From positions 1-21,343 of the forward strand of contig JAFAFW010000050.1 in NCBI GenBank assembly GCA_023423275.1: a stretch of DNA of 21,343 nucleotides, read 5' to 3'. The notes under the pieces are model-generated. The model was given only the letters and a program-made list of their open reading frames with translations, had not been told where the DNA came from and did no database searches. The stretch's first letter is position 1. Each line of letters opens with the position of its first letter. This stretch comes from Pseudomonadota bacterium (GTDB lineage: Bacteria; Pseudomonadota; Alphaproteobacteria; Rhizobiales; Hyphomicrobiaceae). The position numbers were made by a program, and so were the translations under genes. Shown here piece after piece: positions 1-7,487 of this stretch.

Positions 1-58
1 GGCCGCAGCGCGCCGTGCGGCCAGCAATCGTGTGAAGCGCTCAGGAAAGCGCCGGTAG
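1..58 (+). CDS. Possible 3' end of a basic, Ala/Arg/Lys-rich protein (partial)
   Basis: Frame 2 is open from the window edge to a TAG at 56-58. It reads as a short basic tail rich in Ala, Arg and Lys and ending in GKRR. Such tails occur at the ends of histone-like and nucleic-acid-binding proteins, but 18 codons are too few to name a family. The gene would converge on aqpZ, whose stop lies six bases further right. The first 22 bases also form a hairpin with 7-bp arms (GGCCGCA and TGCGGCC), so the stretch could instead be non-coding sequence downstream of aqpZ. Confidence 0.22.
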   Translation, partial: AAARRAASNRVKRSGKRR

Positions 59-64
59 GCGGTC

Positions 65-772
65 CTACTTCTGTTCGGCGTCCAATACACAACCGGACTT
101 GAACAGCAGGCCAGCCGCCGCAGCGCCGATCAGCGGTGCAACAATGAACAGCCAGAGCTGACCCAAGGCAGCCGGATTGGTCGCCGCACCAACCAGTGCC
201 GGCCCGATCGAGCGCGCCGGATTGACGGACGTGCCGGTGATGTTGATGCCGACGAGATGGATTGCCACCAGCGTCAGGCCAATAGCGAGACCAGCGAACT
301 GCGACGGCGCGCCCTTCTGCGTCACGCCAAGGATGCAGACCAGGAACAGGAACGTTCCCACGATCTCGAACACGAGAGCCGACAGCAGATTGTATTCGCC
401 GAAGTTCCCTGCGCCCCAGCCATTCTGGCCGAGGCCACCTGACCATCCGGCAGCCTTGCCTGACAGAATGATGTAAAGCACGAGCGCTGCGGCGATGGCG
501 CCGAGAACTTGCGCGATCACGTACTGAATGAACTCACCGGTTGTCATTCGGCCGGCCATGAGAACGCCGAAGCTGACAGCGGGATTGAGATGGCATCCCG
601 AGATCATTCCAATGCCATAGGCCATGGCGACGATGGAAAGACCGAAGGCAGTGGCGATGCCGAGGATATCGATGGACGTCGCGCCGGTGCCCATTCCTGC
701 GATTACCGCCGCGCCGCAGCCAAAGAACACAAGCGCAAAGGTGCCGATGAATTCGGCGACAGATTTTTTCAT
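65..772 (-). CDS. aqpZ: Aquaporin Z, water channel
   Basis: This 235-residue inner-membrane channel of the MIP family allows rapid passive water movement across the cytoplasmic membrane. Both signature loops are present: HLNPAVSFG with NPA at residues 63-65, and SVNPARSIG with NPA at 184-186. The selectivity-filter residues fit the water-specific AqpZ type rather than the wider glycerol facilitators: Phe43, His172, Thr181 and Arg187, matching F43/H174/T183/R189 of the E. coli protein. Six hydrophobic segments plus two half-helices account for nearly the whole length, which is normal for the family. The ATG at 772 begins a typical MKKSVAEFIGTF start. It stands alone on the minus strand, 330 bases beyond the end of the helicase gene, so it probably has its own promoter. 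No regulatory site is clear. Confidence 0.95.
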   Translation of the reverse strand: MKKSVAEFIGTFALVFFGCGAAVIAGMGTGATSIDILGIATAFGLSIVAMAYGIGMISGCHLNPAVSFGVLMAGRMTTGEFIQYVIAQVLGAIAAALVLYIILSGKAAGWSGGLGQNGWGAGNFGEYNLLSALVFEIVGTFLFLVCILGVTQKGAPSQFAGLAIGLTLVAIHLVGINITGTSVNPARSIGPALVGAATNPAALGQLWLFIVAPLIGAAAAGLLFKSGCVLDAEQK

Positions 773-1067
773 GATGATCCCTGTTCAGGTAACAGGCCAA
801 GCAGCCTGGATTGGACGCGCATGCATACAGTCGACGTCTGACACACCGCGACGACAGAAAAAATAAGACCACCGATGAGTTTTACGCGGGGGTGTGCACG
901 CTTTGGCGAACTTCGGCGAATCACGCGCTAAGCACAAATTTTACAACGGGAAATATCGTAGTCCATTGCCGGATAAATCTGGCGCATGGGACAAGGCATC
1001 ATAACCGCCACTCAGCATGCTTGCGGTGCGGGCCGGCGTGCCAGGAAAATTCGTATGTGGAAGCAAT
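773..1067. other. Spacer between aqpZ and rhlE; probable aqpZ leader and promoter
   Basis: No convincing gene lies here; the short open frames lack codon bias and ribosome sites. Just upstream of aqpZ is a small dyad, CTGTT at 781-785 and AACAG at 791-795. An A-rich patch lies near 857-872. The aqpZ promoter should be in this stretch on the minus strand, but I could not fix a -35/-10 pair with confidence. No EcfG-type (GGAAC/CGTT) site is present. Confidence 0.4.
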
Positions 1068-1089
1068 CTGGCGGCATTCCGGCCGCCAG
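1068..1089 (-). terminator. Probable terminator of rhlE
   Basis: An 8-bp perfect stem, CTGGCGGC at 1068-1075 and GCCGCCAG at 1082-1089, encloses a 6-base loop. It begins 13 bases after the helicase stop codon. In the minus-strand transcript it is followed by a modestly T-containing tract (ATTGCTTCC). The U-run is weak, so termination may be partial. Confidence 0.5.
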
Positions 1090-1102
1090 AAAGATGACGA
1101 AG

Positions 1103-2689
1103 CTATTCGACCGCGACCTTTGCGGATCGAACGGGCTTGCGCATGAAAGCAGGAATCCGATCCGCGAAGCCGACGCTCACCGGCTCGGCTCTGTGTTCAC
1201 GGTTCTGGTCGGCTTTTCTGTCGCGCGATGGCCGGTTCGGGCGCTCCGGCGCGGCAGCCCTGTCGCCCGAACGGTCTGAACGCGGTTGCTCGCGGCGGCG
1301 TTCAGGTCGGGGGCGGCGCGCTTCACGCGGTTGATCGCTGGTCGATGCGGCAACCTCGATGTGTGGCTGCGGAGCGTCCGCTGGCATCGGCGTCCGGTCC
1401 TTGGGAGAACGGTCGCGCTGCCGGTCTCGCCTCGGTTGACGATCGCCGGATGGGCTGGAACGTCCACTGCGCTGTCGGTCGGGATTTCCCGAGGCGGCCG
1501 ATCTGCCACCGCGGCCGCGGCGTTTGCGGCCGGCATCGGCGAAGTCCTGCTCAGTCGGCGGTTCGCCGATCCAGGTTGGAGCCTCCCCGGTGACCCGCTC
1601 GATTTCCTTCACCAGCTTCAAGTCGTCCGGCGTCACGAGCGTGCCCGAAAATCCCTCGCGCCCTGCACGGCCAGTGCGGCCGATACGGTGCACATAGTCA
1701 TCGCCGGCCCAGGGGACGTCGAAGTTGAAGACGTGGCTGACCTCAGGAATGTCGAGGCCGCGGGCTGCAACGTCGCTGGCGGCCAGAATGGTGATCCTGC
1801 CGGCACGGAACGCATCCAGCGTTTCCATGCGGCTTTTCTGGTCCATATCCCCATGCAGCGCACCGGCATTGAAGCCGTGCTTCAGCAGCGATTTATGAAG
1901 GATCGCCACGTCGCGCTTGCGGTTGCAGAAGATGATGGCATTGCCGATGTCCTGGCTGCGCATGAGCTGACGAAGCGACTCGCGCTTGGCCCAATCCTCG
2001 CTCTCGCGGCAGAATTGGAAGCGTTGGGTAATCAACTTCGCGGTTGTCGCCGGCTTGGCAACCTCGATCCGGGCCGGATCCTTGAGGAAGCTGTCGACCA
2101 GCCGCTGGATTTCAGGCGGCATCGTCGCCGAGAAGAACAGCGTCTGGCGCCGCGGCGGGAGCAGCTTGCAGATCTTCTCGATATCCGGGATGAAGCCCAT
2201 ATCGAGCATCCGGTCAGCTTCGTCGATGACCAGGATCTCGACGCCCATCAGCATCACGCGGCCACGCTGAAAGTGATCCAGCAGGCGGCCTGGTGTTGCG
2301 ATCAGGACGTCGACGCCGCGATCGAGCTTACGGACCTGATCGTCCATAGAAACGCCGCCAATCAGCAGCGCGACATCCAGCTTATGATGAATGCCATACT
2401 TTTCGAAGCTCTGAGCCACCTGGGCTGCGAGCTCGCGTGTCGGTGCGAGTATCAAGGAGCGCGGCATCCGCGCCCTGGCCCGGCCGGTTTCCAGCCGGGT
2501 GATCATGGGAAGAACGAACGATGCCGTCTTTCCCGTTCCTGTCTGTGCTATTCCGAGAACATCCTGGCCAGTGACGGCGACTGGAATCGCTTCAGCCTGA
2601 ATAGGTGTGGGAGTAGCATAACCGGCTGCCTCCACGGCAGCCAGAACCTTGGCGCTGAGCCCTAGCTCAGCGAATGTCGGCGTTGACAA
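1103..2689 (-). CDS. rhlE: DEAD-box ATP-dependent RNA helicase, RhlE type
   Basis: This 528-residue cytoplasmic RNA helicase is likely used in ribosome assembly or RNA turnover, notably in the cold. Its motifs are in order: Q-motif with the FAELGLS start and PTPIQ near 27-31, Walker A AQTGTGKT (48-55), PTRELA (83-88), TPGR (132-135), DEAD (156-159), SAT (187-189), ARGLD (309-313) and HRIGRTGR (334-341). From about residue 382 to the end is a roughly 145-residue Arg/Ser/Pro/Asp-rich basic tail predicted to be disordered. This is common in RhlE relatives and would give general RNA affinity. The start codon is TTG at 2689-2687: an in-frame TGA lies five codons upstream, the next in-frame Met is inside the helicase core, and a GAGG-like ribosome site precedes the TTG. 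Exact paralogue assignment (RhlE or another group) is less sure than the family. Confidence 0.93.
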   Translation of the reverse strand: MSTPTFAELGLSAKVLAAVEAAGYATPTPIQAEAIPVAVTGQDVLGIAQTGTGKTASFVLPMITRLETGRARARMPRSLILAPTRELAAQVAQSFEKYGIHHKLDVALLIGGVSMDDQVRKLDRGVDVLIATPGRLLDHFQRGRVMLMGVEILVIDEADRMLDMGFIPDIEKICKLLPPRRQTLFFSATMPPEIQRLVDSFLKDPARIEVAKPATTAKLITQRFQFCRESEDWAKRESLRQLMRSQDIGNAIIFCNRKRDVAILHKSLLKHGFNAGALHGDMDQKSRMETLDAFRAGRITILAASDVAARGLDIPEVSHVFNFDVPWAGDDYVHRIGRTGRAGREGFSGTLVTPDDLKLVKEIERVTGEAPTWIGEPPTEQDFADAGRKRRGRGGRSAASGNPDRQRSGRSSPSGDRQPRRDRQRDRSPKDRTPMPADAPQPHIEVAASTSDQPREARRPRPERRREQPRSDRSGDRAAAPERPNRPSRDRKADQNREHRAEPVSVGFADRIPAFMRKPVRSAKVAVE

Positions 2690-3088
2690 TAAAGCCTCGT
2701 CTCATCTGCGTTCACATAGCCGATCGTTGCCGCCGCGAGGGGCGGGCGTTCGGACCGATAGAGCGCAGGGGGATAGGGGTGCCAAATACGGCAAAATAAA
2801 GCGATCGTGCGGATAAAGGGATTAATAGAATGCAATCCCCTGCGCTCGGCACGCACCCTGCTGACACACGTTTGCCAGAAAATCAAGTAAAACCGTTGCT
2901 TATAAGAGGTGCTTCAAGGTCGCATCCAGCAGGAGTGTGGCGCTGCTGCACTGAGAGCCCGGTCTTGGGTGTCAAATTCAGATGTGCCGCAGGGAACAGC
3001 GTGCCCGACGACAAACCACCACAGTTGTCCTGGCGGCTAGGCTGAACCAATTCAGGCAAAGCGGCGTTGCTTGCCAGAGAGGTATGAA
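2690..3088. other. Divergent spacer between rhlE and the DUF2147 gene
   Basis: These 399 bases must hold the promoters and leaders of both flanking, divergently transcribed genes. The middle (about 2785-2830 and 2880-2910) is more AT-rich than its surroundings and is the likely promoter zone. No -35/-10 pair with normal spacing is convincing. A GGAAC at 2993-2997 lacks the CGTT partner needed for an EcfG promoter. I see no RNA gene, repeat or credible small protein here. RhlE genes often have long cold-responsive leaders, which may explain part of the length. Confidence 0.4.
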
Positions 3089-3811
3089 ATGCGTGTTCGC
3101 GGAATTGCCCTGACGTCATCGATCCTGGCCACGGTTGCTGTCGCTGCGGTGCCAGCGCTGGCGCAGTCTCCACAGTCGCAGCCGGCTGAACCGACAGGCG
3201 TCTGGATCGATCATACCGGTCGTGGGGCCGTCGAGATCACACCTTGCGGCGATGCTCTGTGCGGTCGCGTCGTCTGGATCAAGGACACGGGCAATACGAA
3301 AGCCTGTGGTGTCCAGATTCTAGGTGAAGTGAAGCCTGCAGGTGCCGGTGTCTGGGGAAAAGGTTGGATTTACGATCCCGAGGAGGATTCCAAGTTCGAC
3401 GTCGAGTTGAAACCGTTGGCGGGCGACAAGCTGCGCGTCGTCGGCTATCTCGGCACGAAACTGTTCAGCGAGACGATGACGTGGAAACGGGCTCCTGCTG
3501 ACCTGCAGCGTTGCGACGCGAAGGAGCAGACCGCAGCCACGGCACCAACACCGGCGACGCCTGATCAACCGGCCCCGCCGCCAGCCGCCGCGCTTCCGCA
3601 AGCCGCACCCGCGCCGGCCGTAACGCCCGAGGCGCCGAAGGAAGCCCAGACGCAGGCCGAGGCGATCGAACCGTCAACAACGGCACCGAAGGAAGTGCCG
3701 CCCGCTGCCAAGGCCGCTCCGCCGAAGCCCAGCCGCCAGGCGAATGCGCGTTCGGAGAATTGCAAGGTCGAGCTGCCTTGGTTCTCCGTCAAATTTCCTT
3801 GCCCGGATTGA
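3089..3811 (+). CDS. Secreted DUF2147 domain protein with Pro/Ala-rich linker and Cys-containing tail
   Basis: This 240-residue exported protein has unknown biochemical function. Residues 1-25 form a Sec signal peptide (basic start, hydrophobic core, ALA before Gln26). A DUF2147 domain follows at roughly 34-130, recognised by GVWIDHTGRGAVEI, the CGDALCGRVVWI block and GWIYDPEEDSKF. Next comes an Ala/Pro/Gln-rich flexible linker of about 75 residues. The protein closes with a short tail carrying two cysteines (ENCKVELPW and KFPCPD) that may form a disulphide in the periplasm. The ATG at 3089 is chosen because AGAGAGG lies just ahead of it and a proper signal peptide begins there; an in-frame TTG at 3071 would add six residues. 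No partner gene is adjacent, so the context gives no function. Confidence 0.82.
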   Translation: MRVRGIALTSSILATVAVAAVPALAQSPQSQPAEPTGVWIDHTGRGAVEITPCGDALCGRVVWIKDTGNTKACGVQILGEVKPAGAGVWGKGWIYDPEEDSKFDVELKPLAGDKLRVVGYLGTKLFSETMTWKRAPADLQRCDAKEQTAATAPTPATPDQPAPPPAAALPQAAPAPAVTPEAPKEAQTQAEAIEPSTTAPKEVPPAAKAAPPKPSRQANARSENCKVELPWFSVKFPCPD

Positions 3812-3819
3812 TGACTGCG

Positions 3820-3844
3820 GGAACATCTCGCTGACCGGCGCGTC
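3820..3844 (+). promoter_or_regulatory. Weak EcfG-like promoter candidate ahead of the metallo-hydrolase
   Basis: GGAAC at 3820-3824 is followed after 16 bases by CGTC at 3841-3844, one base off the alphaproteobacterial general-stress consensus GGAAC-N16/17-CGTT. It lies 67 bases ahead of the start codon of the hydrolase gene. With a mismatch in the conserved -10 element this is only a candidate. Confidence 0.22.
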
Positions 3845-3911
3845 GTGCGTTAAGTTCTTCCCGACATGCTGATTTGCCAACGCGCAGATCGCCATACCGG
3901 GAGGAACCTTT

Positions 3912-4787
3912 ATGGTCGTGAAGTTTGCCGTCGGCGATACGATGATCCATCGCGTCGTCGAATACGAAGCCCCGATTTTCGATCCGTTCTTTTTCTTCCT
4001 CGACCTCACCCCGGAAATGATCGACGAGAACCGGAGCTGGCTGGAGCCCACCTATATCGATCCAGCGACCGGGAAGATCAAACTCTGCATCCAGAGTTAT
4101 GTGGTAAGGACTCCGCATCACAACATTCTGGTCGATAGCTGTGTTGGAAATCATAAGGCGCGCCCGGCTCGCCCGTTCTGGCACATGATGAACAGCGACC
4201 GGTACGAGAAGAACCTCGCAGCCACCGGATTGAGCGTCAACGATATCGACTACGTCATGTGCACGCATCTGCACGTCGACCATGTCGGTTGGAACACGCG
4301 CCTTGAGAATGGGCGCTGGGTGCCGACATTCCCGAATGCGCGTTATCTGTTCGCTGACCGCGAGCTGGAACATTGGACCGAGCGCAGCGCTGCGGATACG
4401 GATGCGTGCCCATGGATTGCGGACTCCGTTCTCCCGATCGTGGCGGCCGGTCGCGCCGATGCCGTGAAAAGCGATCACGTCCTGAACGATCTCGTTCGCC
4501 TGATCCCGACGCCGGGCCATTCAATCGACCATTTCTCCGTGCATGTCGGCAACGAAGGCGCTGACGCGTTCATCACCGGTGACATGGTCCATTCGCCCTT
4601 GCAGGCGCGCTTTCCTGATCTGTCGATGCGCATGGACTACGACCAGCAGCAGTCCGCCCGGACACGTCGTGTGATTTTCGAGCGGTTCAGTGATCAGCCG
4701 ACACTGTTCTGCACGTCGCATTTCCCGCAGCCGTCCGTGGGCAAGCTCGTGCGGTCGAGCGGCGCCTATTCATTCATTTCTGTCTGA
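3912..4787 (+). CDS. Metallo-beta-lactamase-fold hydrolase, lactonase-like
   Basis: This 291-residue cytoplasmic di-zinc hydrolase has a complete metal site: HLHVDH at 119-124 (His119, His121, Asp123, His124), His203 in PTPGHSIDH, Asp224 in ITGDMVH and His270 in CTSHFPQPS. No signal peptide is present. The layout (long N-terminal strand region, then HxHxDH near residue 120) resembles MBL enzymes that open lactones or hydrolyse esters, such as N-acyl-homoserine lactonases and 4-pyridoxolactonase, rather than beta-lactamases or glyoxalase II. The start codon at 3912 has a strong GGGAGGAA site ahead. The stop is only 11 bases before the aldo-keto reductase ATG, and the ribosome site of that gene overlaps this stop, so the two are almost certainly co-transcribed. 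The substrate is unknown; a lactone made by the reductase partner is the natural inference. Confidence 0.85.
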   Translation: MVVKFAVGDTMIHRVVEYEAPIFDPFFFFLDLTPEMIDENRSWLEPTYIDPATGKIKLCIQSYVVRTPHHNILVDSCVGNHKARPARPFWHMMNSDRYEKNLAATGLSVNDIDYVMCTHLHVDHVGWNTRLENGRWVPTFPNARYLFADRELEHWTERSAADTDACPWIADSVLPIVAAGRADAVKSDHVLNDLVRLIPTPGHSIDHFSVHVGNEGADAFITGDMVHSPLQARFPDLSMRMDYDQQQSARTRRVIFERFSDQPTLFCTSHFPQPSVGKLVRSSGAYSFISV

Positions 4788-4798
4788 GAGGAGTGGAT

Positions 4799-5842
4799 AT
4801 GGACGCTTTTGCACGCCGGCGGCTCGGCCGCTCGTCGCTGGAAGTCACGCGACTTGGTTTCGGCGGCGCCAGTCTCGGAGACGCCTATGAGGTTATCCCC
4901 GAGACTCAGGCAGAGGGCGCGCTGGAAGCGGCGTTTGCGGCAGGCATCGGATATTTCGATACATCGCCCTGGTACGGCAACGGAAAGAGCGAGATGCGGT
5001 TCGGCCGCGTGCTGCGCACCAAACCGCGCTCCTCGTTCGTGCTGACGACGAAAGTGGGGCGTGTCTACTTTCGTCCGCAGGAGCCGAATACGTTCCATCA
5101 CAGCCGCTGGGTTGGCGGCCTGCCGTTCGACCGTCGTTTCGACTATACGCGCGATGGCGTACTGAGATCGTACGAGCAGAGCCTTTTGCGACTCGGCCTC
5201 AACCGGGTCGAGGGGCTGCTCATCCATGATCTGGATTTGCGTCATCAGCTGACCGATGACGGCATCACGGCGCGCTTCAAGGAACTGGACGACGGCAAAG
5301 GCTGGCAGGCGCTTGCCGATCTCAAGTCGAGCGGTGAAATCCAGGCCATCGGCGCGGGTATCAATCATCTCGGCATGATCCCCCGATTTCTCGAACGGTT
5401 CGATATCGACTTCTTCCTGCTGGCGATGCCGTACACGCTGATGGAGCAGGAGGCGCTCGATGAGGAATTGCCGTTGTGTGAAGCGCGCGGCGTTTCAGTC
5501 GTGATCGGAGCGCCGTTCGCCTCCGGCATCCTGGCGCGTGGTCCGCGTCCGGGCGCGCTTTATGGCTATAAGCCGGCCGAGCCGGAGATCATCGCCAAAG
5601 CCGAGCAGATTGCGGCCGTTTGCGCGCGTCATAATGTTCCTCTGGCGGCGGCTGCGTTGCAGTTTCCGCTCGCGCATCCCGCTGTCGCGGCGGTTATTCC
5701 GGGGCCGGTGTCGAGCGAGGAAATGCGGCTCAATCTCGCTGCGATGCGCTTTCCGATCCCTGGTGAGTTATGGGACGACCTGAAGGCCGCGAAGCTCATC
5801 CGATCGGATGCGCCCGTGCCTCGTCCGGAGCCACAGAGTTAA
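4799..5842 (+). CDS. Aldo-keto reductase, sugar or pyridoxal dehydrogenase-like
   Basis: This is a 347-residue cytoplasmic NAD(P)-dependent oxidoreductase with a TIM-barrel fold. The family tetrad is visible: Asp54 and Tyr59 in FDTSPWYGNGKSE, Lys85 in LTTKVGR and His143 in LLIHDLDL. The N-terminal RRLGRSSLEVTRLGFGGASLG block matches the branch that includes D-threo-aldose 1-dehydrogenase, L-fucose dehydrogenase and the AKR-type pyridoxal 4-dehydrogenase. Members of that branch oxidise cyclic hemiacetals to lactones. The ATG at 4799 is preferred over an in-frame GTG at 4793, because that GTG lies in the GAGAGGAG ribosome site. It is the second gene of a tight pair with the upstream metallo-hydrolase. 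The pairing suggests hemiacetal to lactone to acid, but the substrate is not determined. Confidence 0.87.
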   Translation: MDAFARRRLGRSSLEVTRLGFGGASLGDAYEVIPETQAEGALEAAFAAGIGYFDTSPWYGNGKSEMRFGRVLRTKPRSSFVLTTKVGRVYFRPQEPNTFHHSRWVGGLPFDRRFDYTRDGVLRSYEQSLLRLGLNRVEGLLIHDLDLRHQLTDDGITARFKELDDGKGWQALADLKSSGEIQAIGAGINHLGMIPRFLERFDIDFFLLAMPYTLMEQEALDEELPLCEARGVSVVIGAPFASGILARGPRPGALYGYKPAEPEIIAKAEQIAAVCARHNVPLAAAALQFPLAHPAVAAVIPGPVSSEEMRLNLAAMRFPIPGELWDDLKAAKLIRSDAPVPRPEPQS

Positions 5843-5913
5843 CCGGCAAGCTCGCTCAGAACCGCGATGTGTGATCCGTTGCGTAACGACGGCGCTTGCC
5901 TGCTTCGAGCCAT

Positions 5914-5938
5914 GGAACGCGGGCGTAGCTCCGCCGTT
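5914..5938 (+). promoter_or_regulatory. EcfG (general stress response) promoter
   Basis: An exact GGAAC at 5914-5918 is followed by 16 bases and an exact CGTT at 5935-5938. This is the consensus for the alphaproteobacterial extracytoplasmic sigma factor EcfG (SigT/RpoE2). Transcription would begin near 5946, about 29 bases ahead of the GTG start at 5975. The site is non-coding and correctly oriented, so the downstream secreted protein is probably induced by stress through the PhyR-NepR-EcfG pathway. Confidence 0.72.
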
Positions 5939-5974
5939 TATCCGTTCAGTGGGACACCACGAATGGAGTGAAGC

Positions 5975-6487
5975 GTGTACGCCCGATTGGCCAATCTCCT
6001 GTCCGTTGAAACCCGGCATCTGGCTCCCCTTGCGATCGCAGCGCTGGCAGTTTGCGTGATGCAAACATCCGGGGCTTTCGCGCAGACCTTGTGGCAGGGC
6101 TCGACAGCGCGTTCGGAACGCGAATATTCGCAGTCAGCCGAGAAATCCGCGAAGGGTGAATTGTTTCTCACCCAAGGCCTGGTTTGCGATAATGCGTCCC
6201 AGGTGAATGCGGTCGTTACGCTTTCGAACAGTGGTGAGGAGCTTGACGCCGCGCTGTCTCAGATCAATTCCGGTGCGGAGGTTCCTCGCTGTGTCGTCGG
6301 CCGGGTACTGATCGCCCGCTATGTCGACACGGCGCAATCGTTCAGCGTCGGAAGCCGCGAATTCAAGGTTCACCGGGTTCTCATCGTCGGTATCGGCATG
6401 AAAAAAGAAAACCGCGTTGTGCCGATGAAGCTCGATCGTCCGTTGGAGCAATTCGTCGTCACGACGGATCAGTCGCAGCCCATTTAA
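5975..6487 (+). CDS. Small secreted protein of unknown function
   Basis: This 170-residue exported protein belongs to no family I recognise. It starts at GTG (5975) behind a GGAGTGAA ribosome site. A long N-region and a hydrophobic stretch at about 17-33 lead to AFA-Gln at 34-37, a plausible signal peptidase I site. The mature part is mixed alpha/beta in character. It has two cysteines (in LVCDNASQ and PRCVVGR) that could form a disulphide, and a central VNAVVTLSNSGEELDAALSQIN block that looks like a folded strand-helix unit. It is not low-complexity. The exact EcfG promoter match upstream suggests a stress-induced envelope role. A hairpin downstream separates it from the next gene. Confidence 0.7.
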   Translation: MYARLANLLSVETRHLAPLAIAALAVCVMQTSGAFAQTLWQGSTARSEREYSQSAEKSAKGELFLTQGLVCDNASQVNAVVTLSNSGEELDAALSQINSGAEVPRCVVGRVLIARYVDTAQSFSVGSREFKVHRVLIVGIGMKKENRVVPMKLDRPLEQFVVTTDQSQPI

Positions 6488-6541
6488 AATGCCGCTGACC
6501 TGATCAATTCAGTCTGCAGCTTGCGCGATAGGCGAAGCGCC

Positions 6542-6578
6542 GACCACGCCGCAGGTCTGATCCGGAACCGGCGTGGTC
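6542..6578 (+). terminator. Strong hairpin, probable terminator of the small secreted gene
   Basis: Perfect 10-bp arms, GACCACGCCG at 6542-6551 and CGGCGTGGTC at 6569-6578, enclose a 17-base loop. A moderately T-rich tract ending in TGTTTCTTCT follows. It lies 55 bases after the preceding stop. The right arm overlaps a near-consensus EcfG promoter, so the same bases may work as DNA promoter and as RNA hairpin. Confidence 0.5.
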
Positions 6579-6589
6579 AATCGACTGTT
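6564..6589 (+). promoter_or_regulatory. Near-consensus EcfG promoter ahead of the DUF1236 gene
   Basis: GGAAC at 6564-6568, then 17 bases, then TGTT at 6586-6589. It differs from the EcfG consensus only in the first base of the -10 element. Transcription would start near 6597, leaving about 30 bases before the ATG at 6627. Its nearness to the exact site at 5914 makes a shared stress response more likely, but the mismatch keeps this tentative. Confidence 0.42.
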
Positions 6590-6626
6590 TCTTCTACAAC
6601 TGAAAAACAGCCGAAGGAGCTTTACC

Positions 6627-7337
6627 ATGAGGCTTATAAAATTGACGCAGATCGCTGCGGCTGCGCTGCTTGCGAGCACGGGTCCCTCTGCCTATGCCCA
6701 GTCGGGGGGGCAACAGCAACAGCAGCTTCAGCCGGGGGGCTCCGGGCAGCCCGGAATGATGCAAAAAGGCGGCGGTGGGGGATCAAGTGGCAATATGCTG
6801 CGTCAGCCCGGTGCTGGCGGCGGTCCCGCGCAATCGGAGTCCGAGCGCGGCCAAACCAACCGGAATATGAAGGGTGAGCGCAATAGGGAGCGTGGAGCGT
6901 CCCAGGAGAAATCGCGGAGCAGCCAGCAGCAGCGGTCTGGCGAGCGTTCGGATACGATGAAATCCGAAAGCATGAAAAAGGACCGCCGGACTGGTGAGCA
7001 GCAGCGTGGCAAGGATCGCCAGCAGCAGGCGAAGGACAGGCCCTCGGGTGAAGCGCGGAAGGGAGCAGGTGGCGGTGTTGGCGCCCGGCCCGACCTCTCC
7101 AGCGAGCAGCGTGCGAATATTCGCCAGCGTCTCAGCGGCGGTCCGCGGTTCAATAACGTCGACTTCGCCATCACGGTCGGCTCGCGGATTCCGCGCAGTA
7201 TAACGCTGCGCACGCTTCCCGTATCCGTGGTCGAAATCGTTCCGCAGTATCGCGGATACCGCTATGTGATGGTTGGAGACCGGATCCTGATCGTCGATCC
7301 GGCGACGTTCGAGATCGTCTATGTGATCAACGCGTAA
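6627..7337 (+). CDS. Secreted DUF1236 protein with a long disordered Gln/Gly/Arg/Lys-rich middle
   Basis: This 236-residue exported protein has unknown function. Residues 1-24 form a signal peptide ending in AYA before Gln25. From about 25 to 155 the chain is low-complexity: first Gln/Gly/Pro/Met-rich, then alternating charged and Gln-rich stretches full of Arg, Lys, Glu and Ser, with no expected fold. The last 70 residues are the conserved DUF1236 domain, seen in SRIPRSITLRTLP, VEIVPQYRGYRYVMVGDRI and LIVDPATFEIVYVI. DUF1236 proteins are typical of Bradyrhizobium relatives, usually as one or two copies of this domain on a secreted protein. The ATG at 6627 is chosen because GAAGGAG sits seven bases ahead and the signal peptide starts there; an in-frame GTG at 6573 lies further upstream. 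A strong terminator follows the gene. Confidence 0.83.
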   Translation: MRLIKLTQIAAAALLASTGPSAYAQSGGQQQQQLQPGGSGQPGMMQKGGGGGSSGNMLRQPGAGGGPAQSESERGQTNRNMKGERNRERGASQEKSRSSQQQRSGERSDTMKSESMKKDRRTGEQQRGKDRQQQAKDRPSGEARKGAGGGVGARPDLSSEQRANIRQRLSGGPRFNNVDFAITVGSRIPRSITLRTLPVSVVEIVPQYRGYRYVMVGDRILIVDPATFEIVYVINA

Positions 7338-7360
7338 CGGCTGGCGCGGTAGCGTCAAGG

Positions 7361-7397
7361 TTCCCGGTCCAGGACAACGAGTGGGCCGGGAATTTTT
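7361..7397 (+). terminator. Rho-independent terminator of the DUF1236 gene
   Basis: TTCCCGGTCC at 7361-7370 pairs with GGGCCGGGAA at 7383-7392 (10 bp, one G-U pair) across a 12-base loop. It is followed directly by TTTTTC. It starts 24 bases after the stop codon and is the clearest intrinsic terminator in the window. Confidence 0.82.
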
Positions 7398-7487
7398 CAT
7401 GCGCTTTCCACCACTCCATCTGAGCGCTACTTTGCATGACTTGTCCTCATGGTCTTTATTGGATTGCACCACGAGAGAGGTGTCGTC

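Noticed and set aside
1..22. Hairpin with 7-bp arms as the aqpZ terminator
   Set aside because: It lies over 40 bases after the aqpZ stop, has no visible U-run in the window, and may be part of a coding tail; not enough to call.
1286..2665. A 459-codon open frame on the plus strand opposite rhlE
   Set aside because: It is the complement of a clear DEAD-box helicase with all motifs. High GC makes long antisense frames common, and no family pattern is visible.
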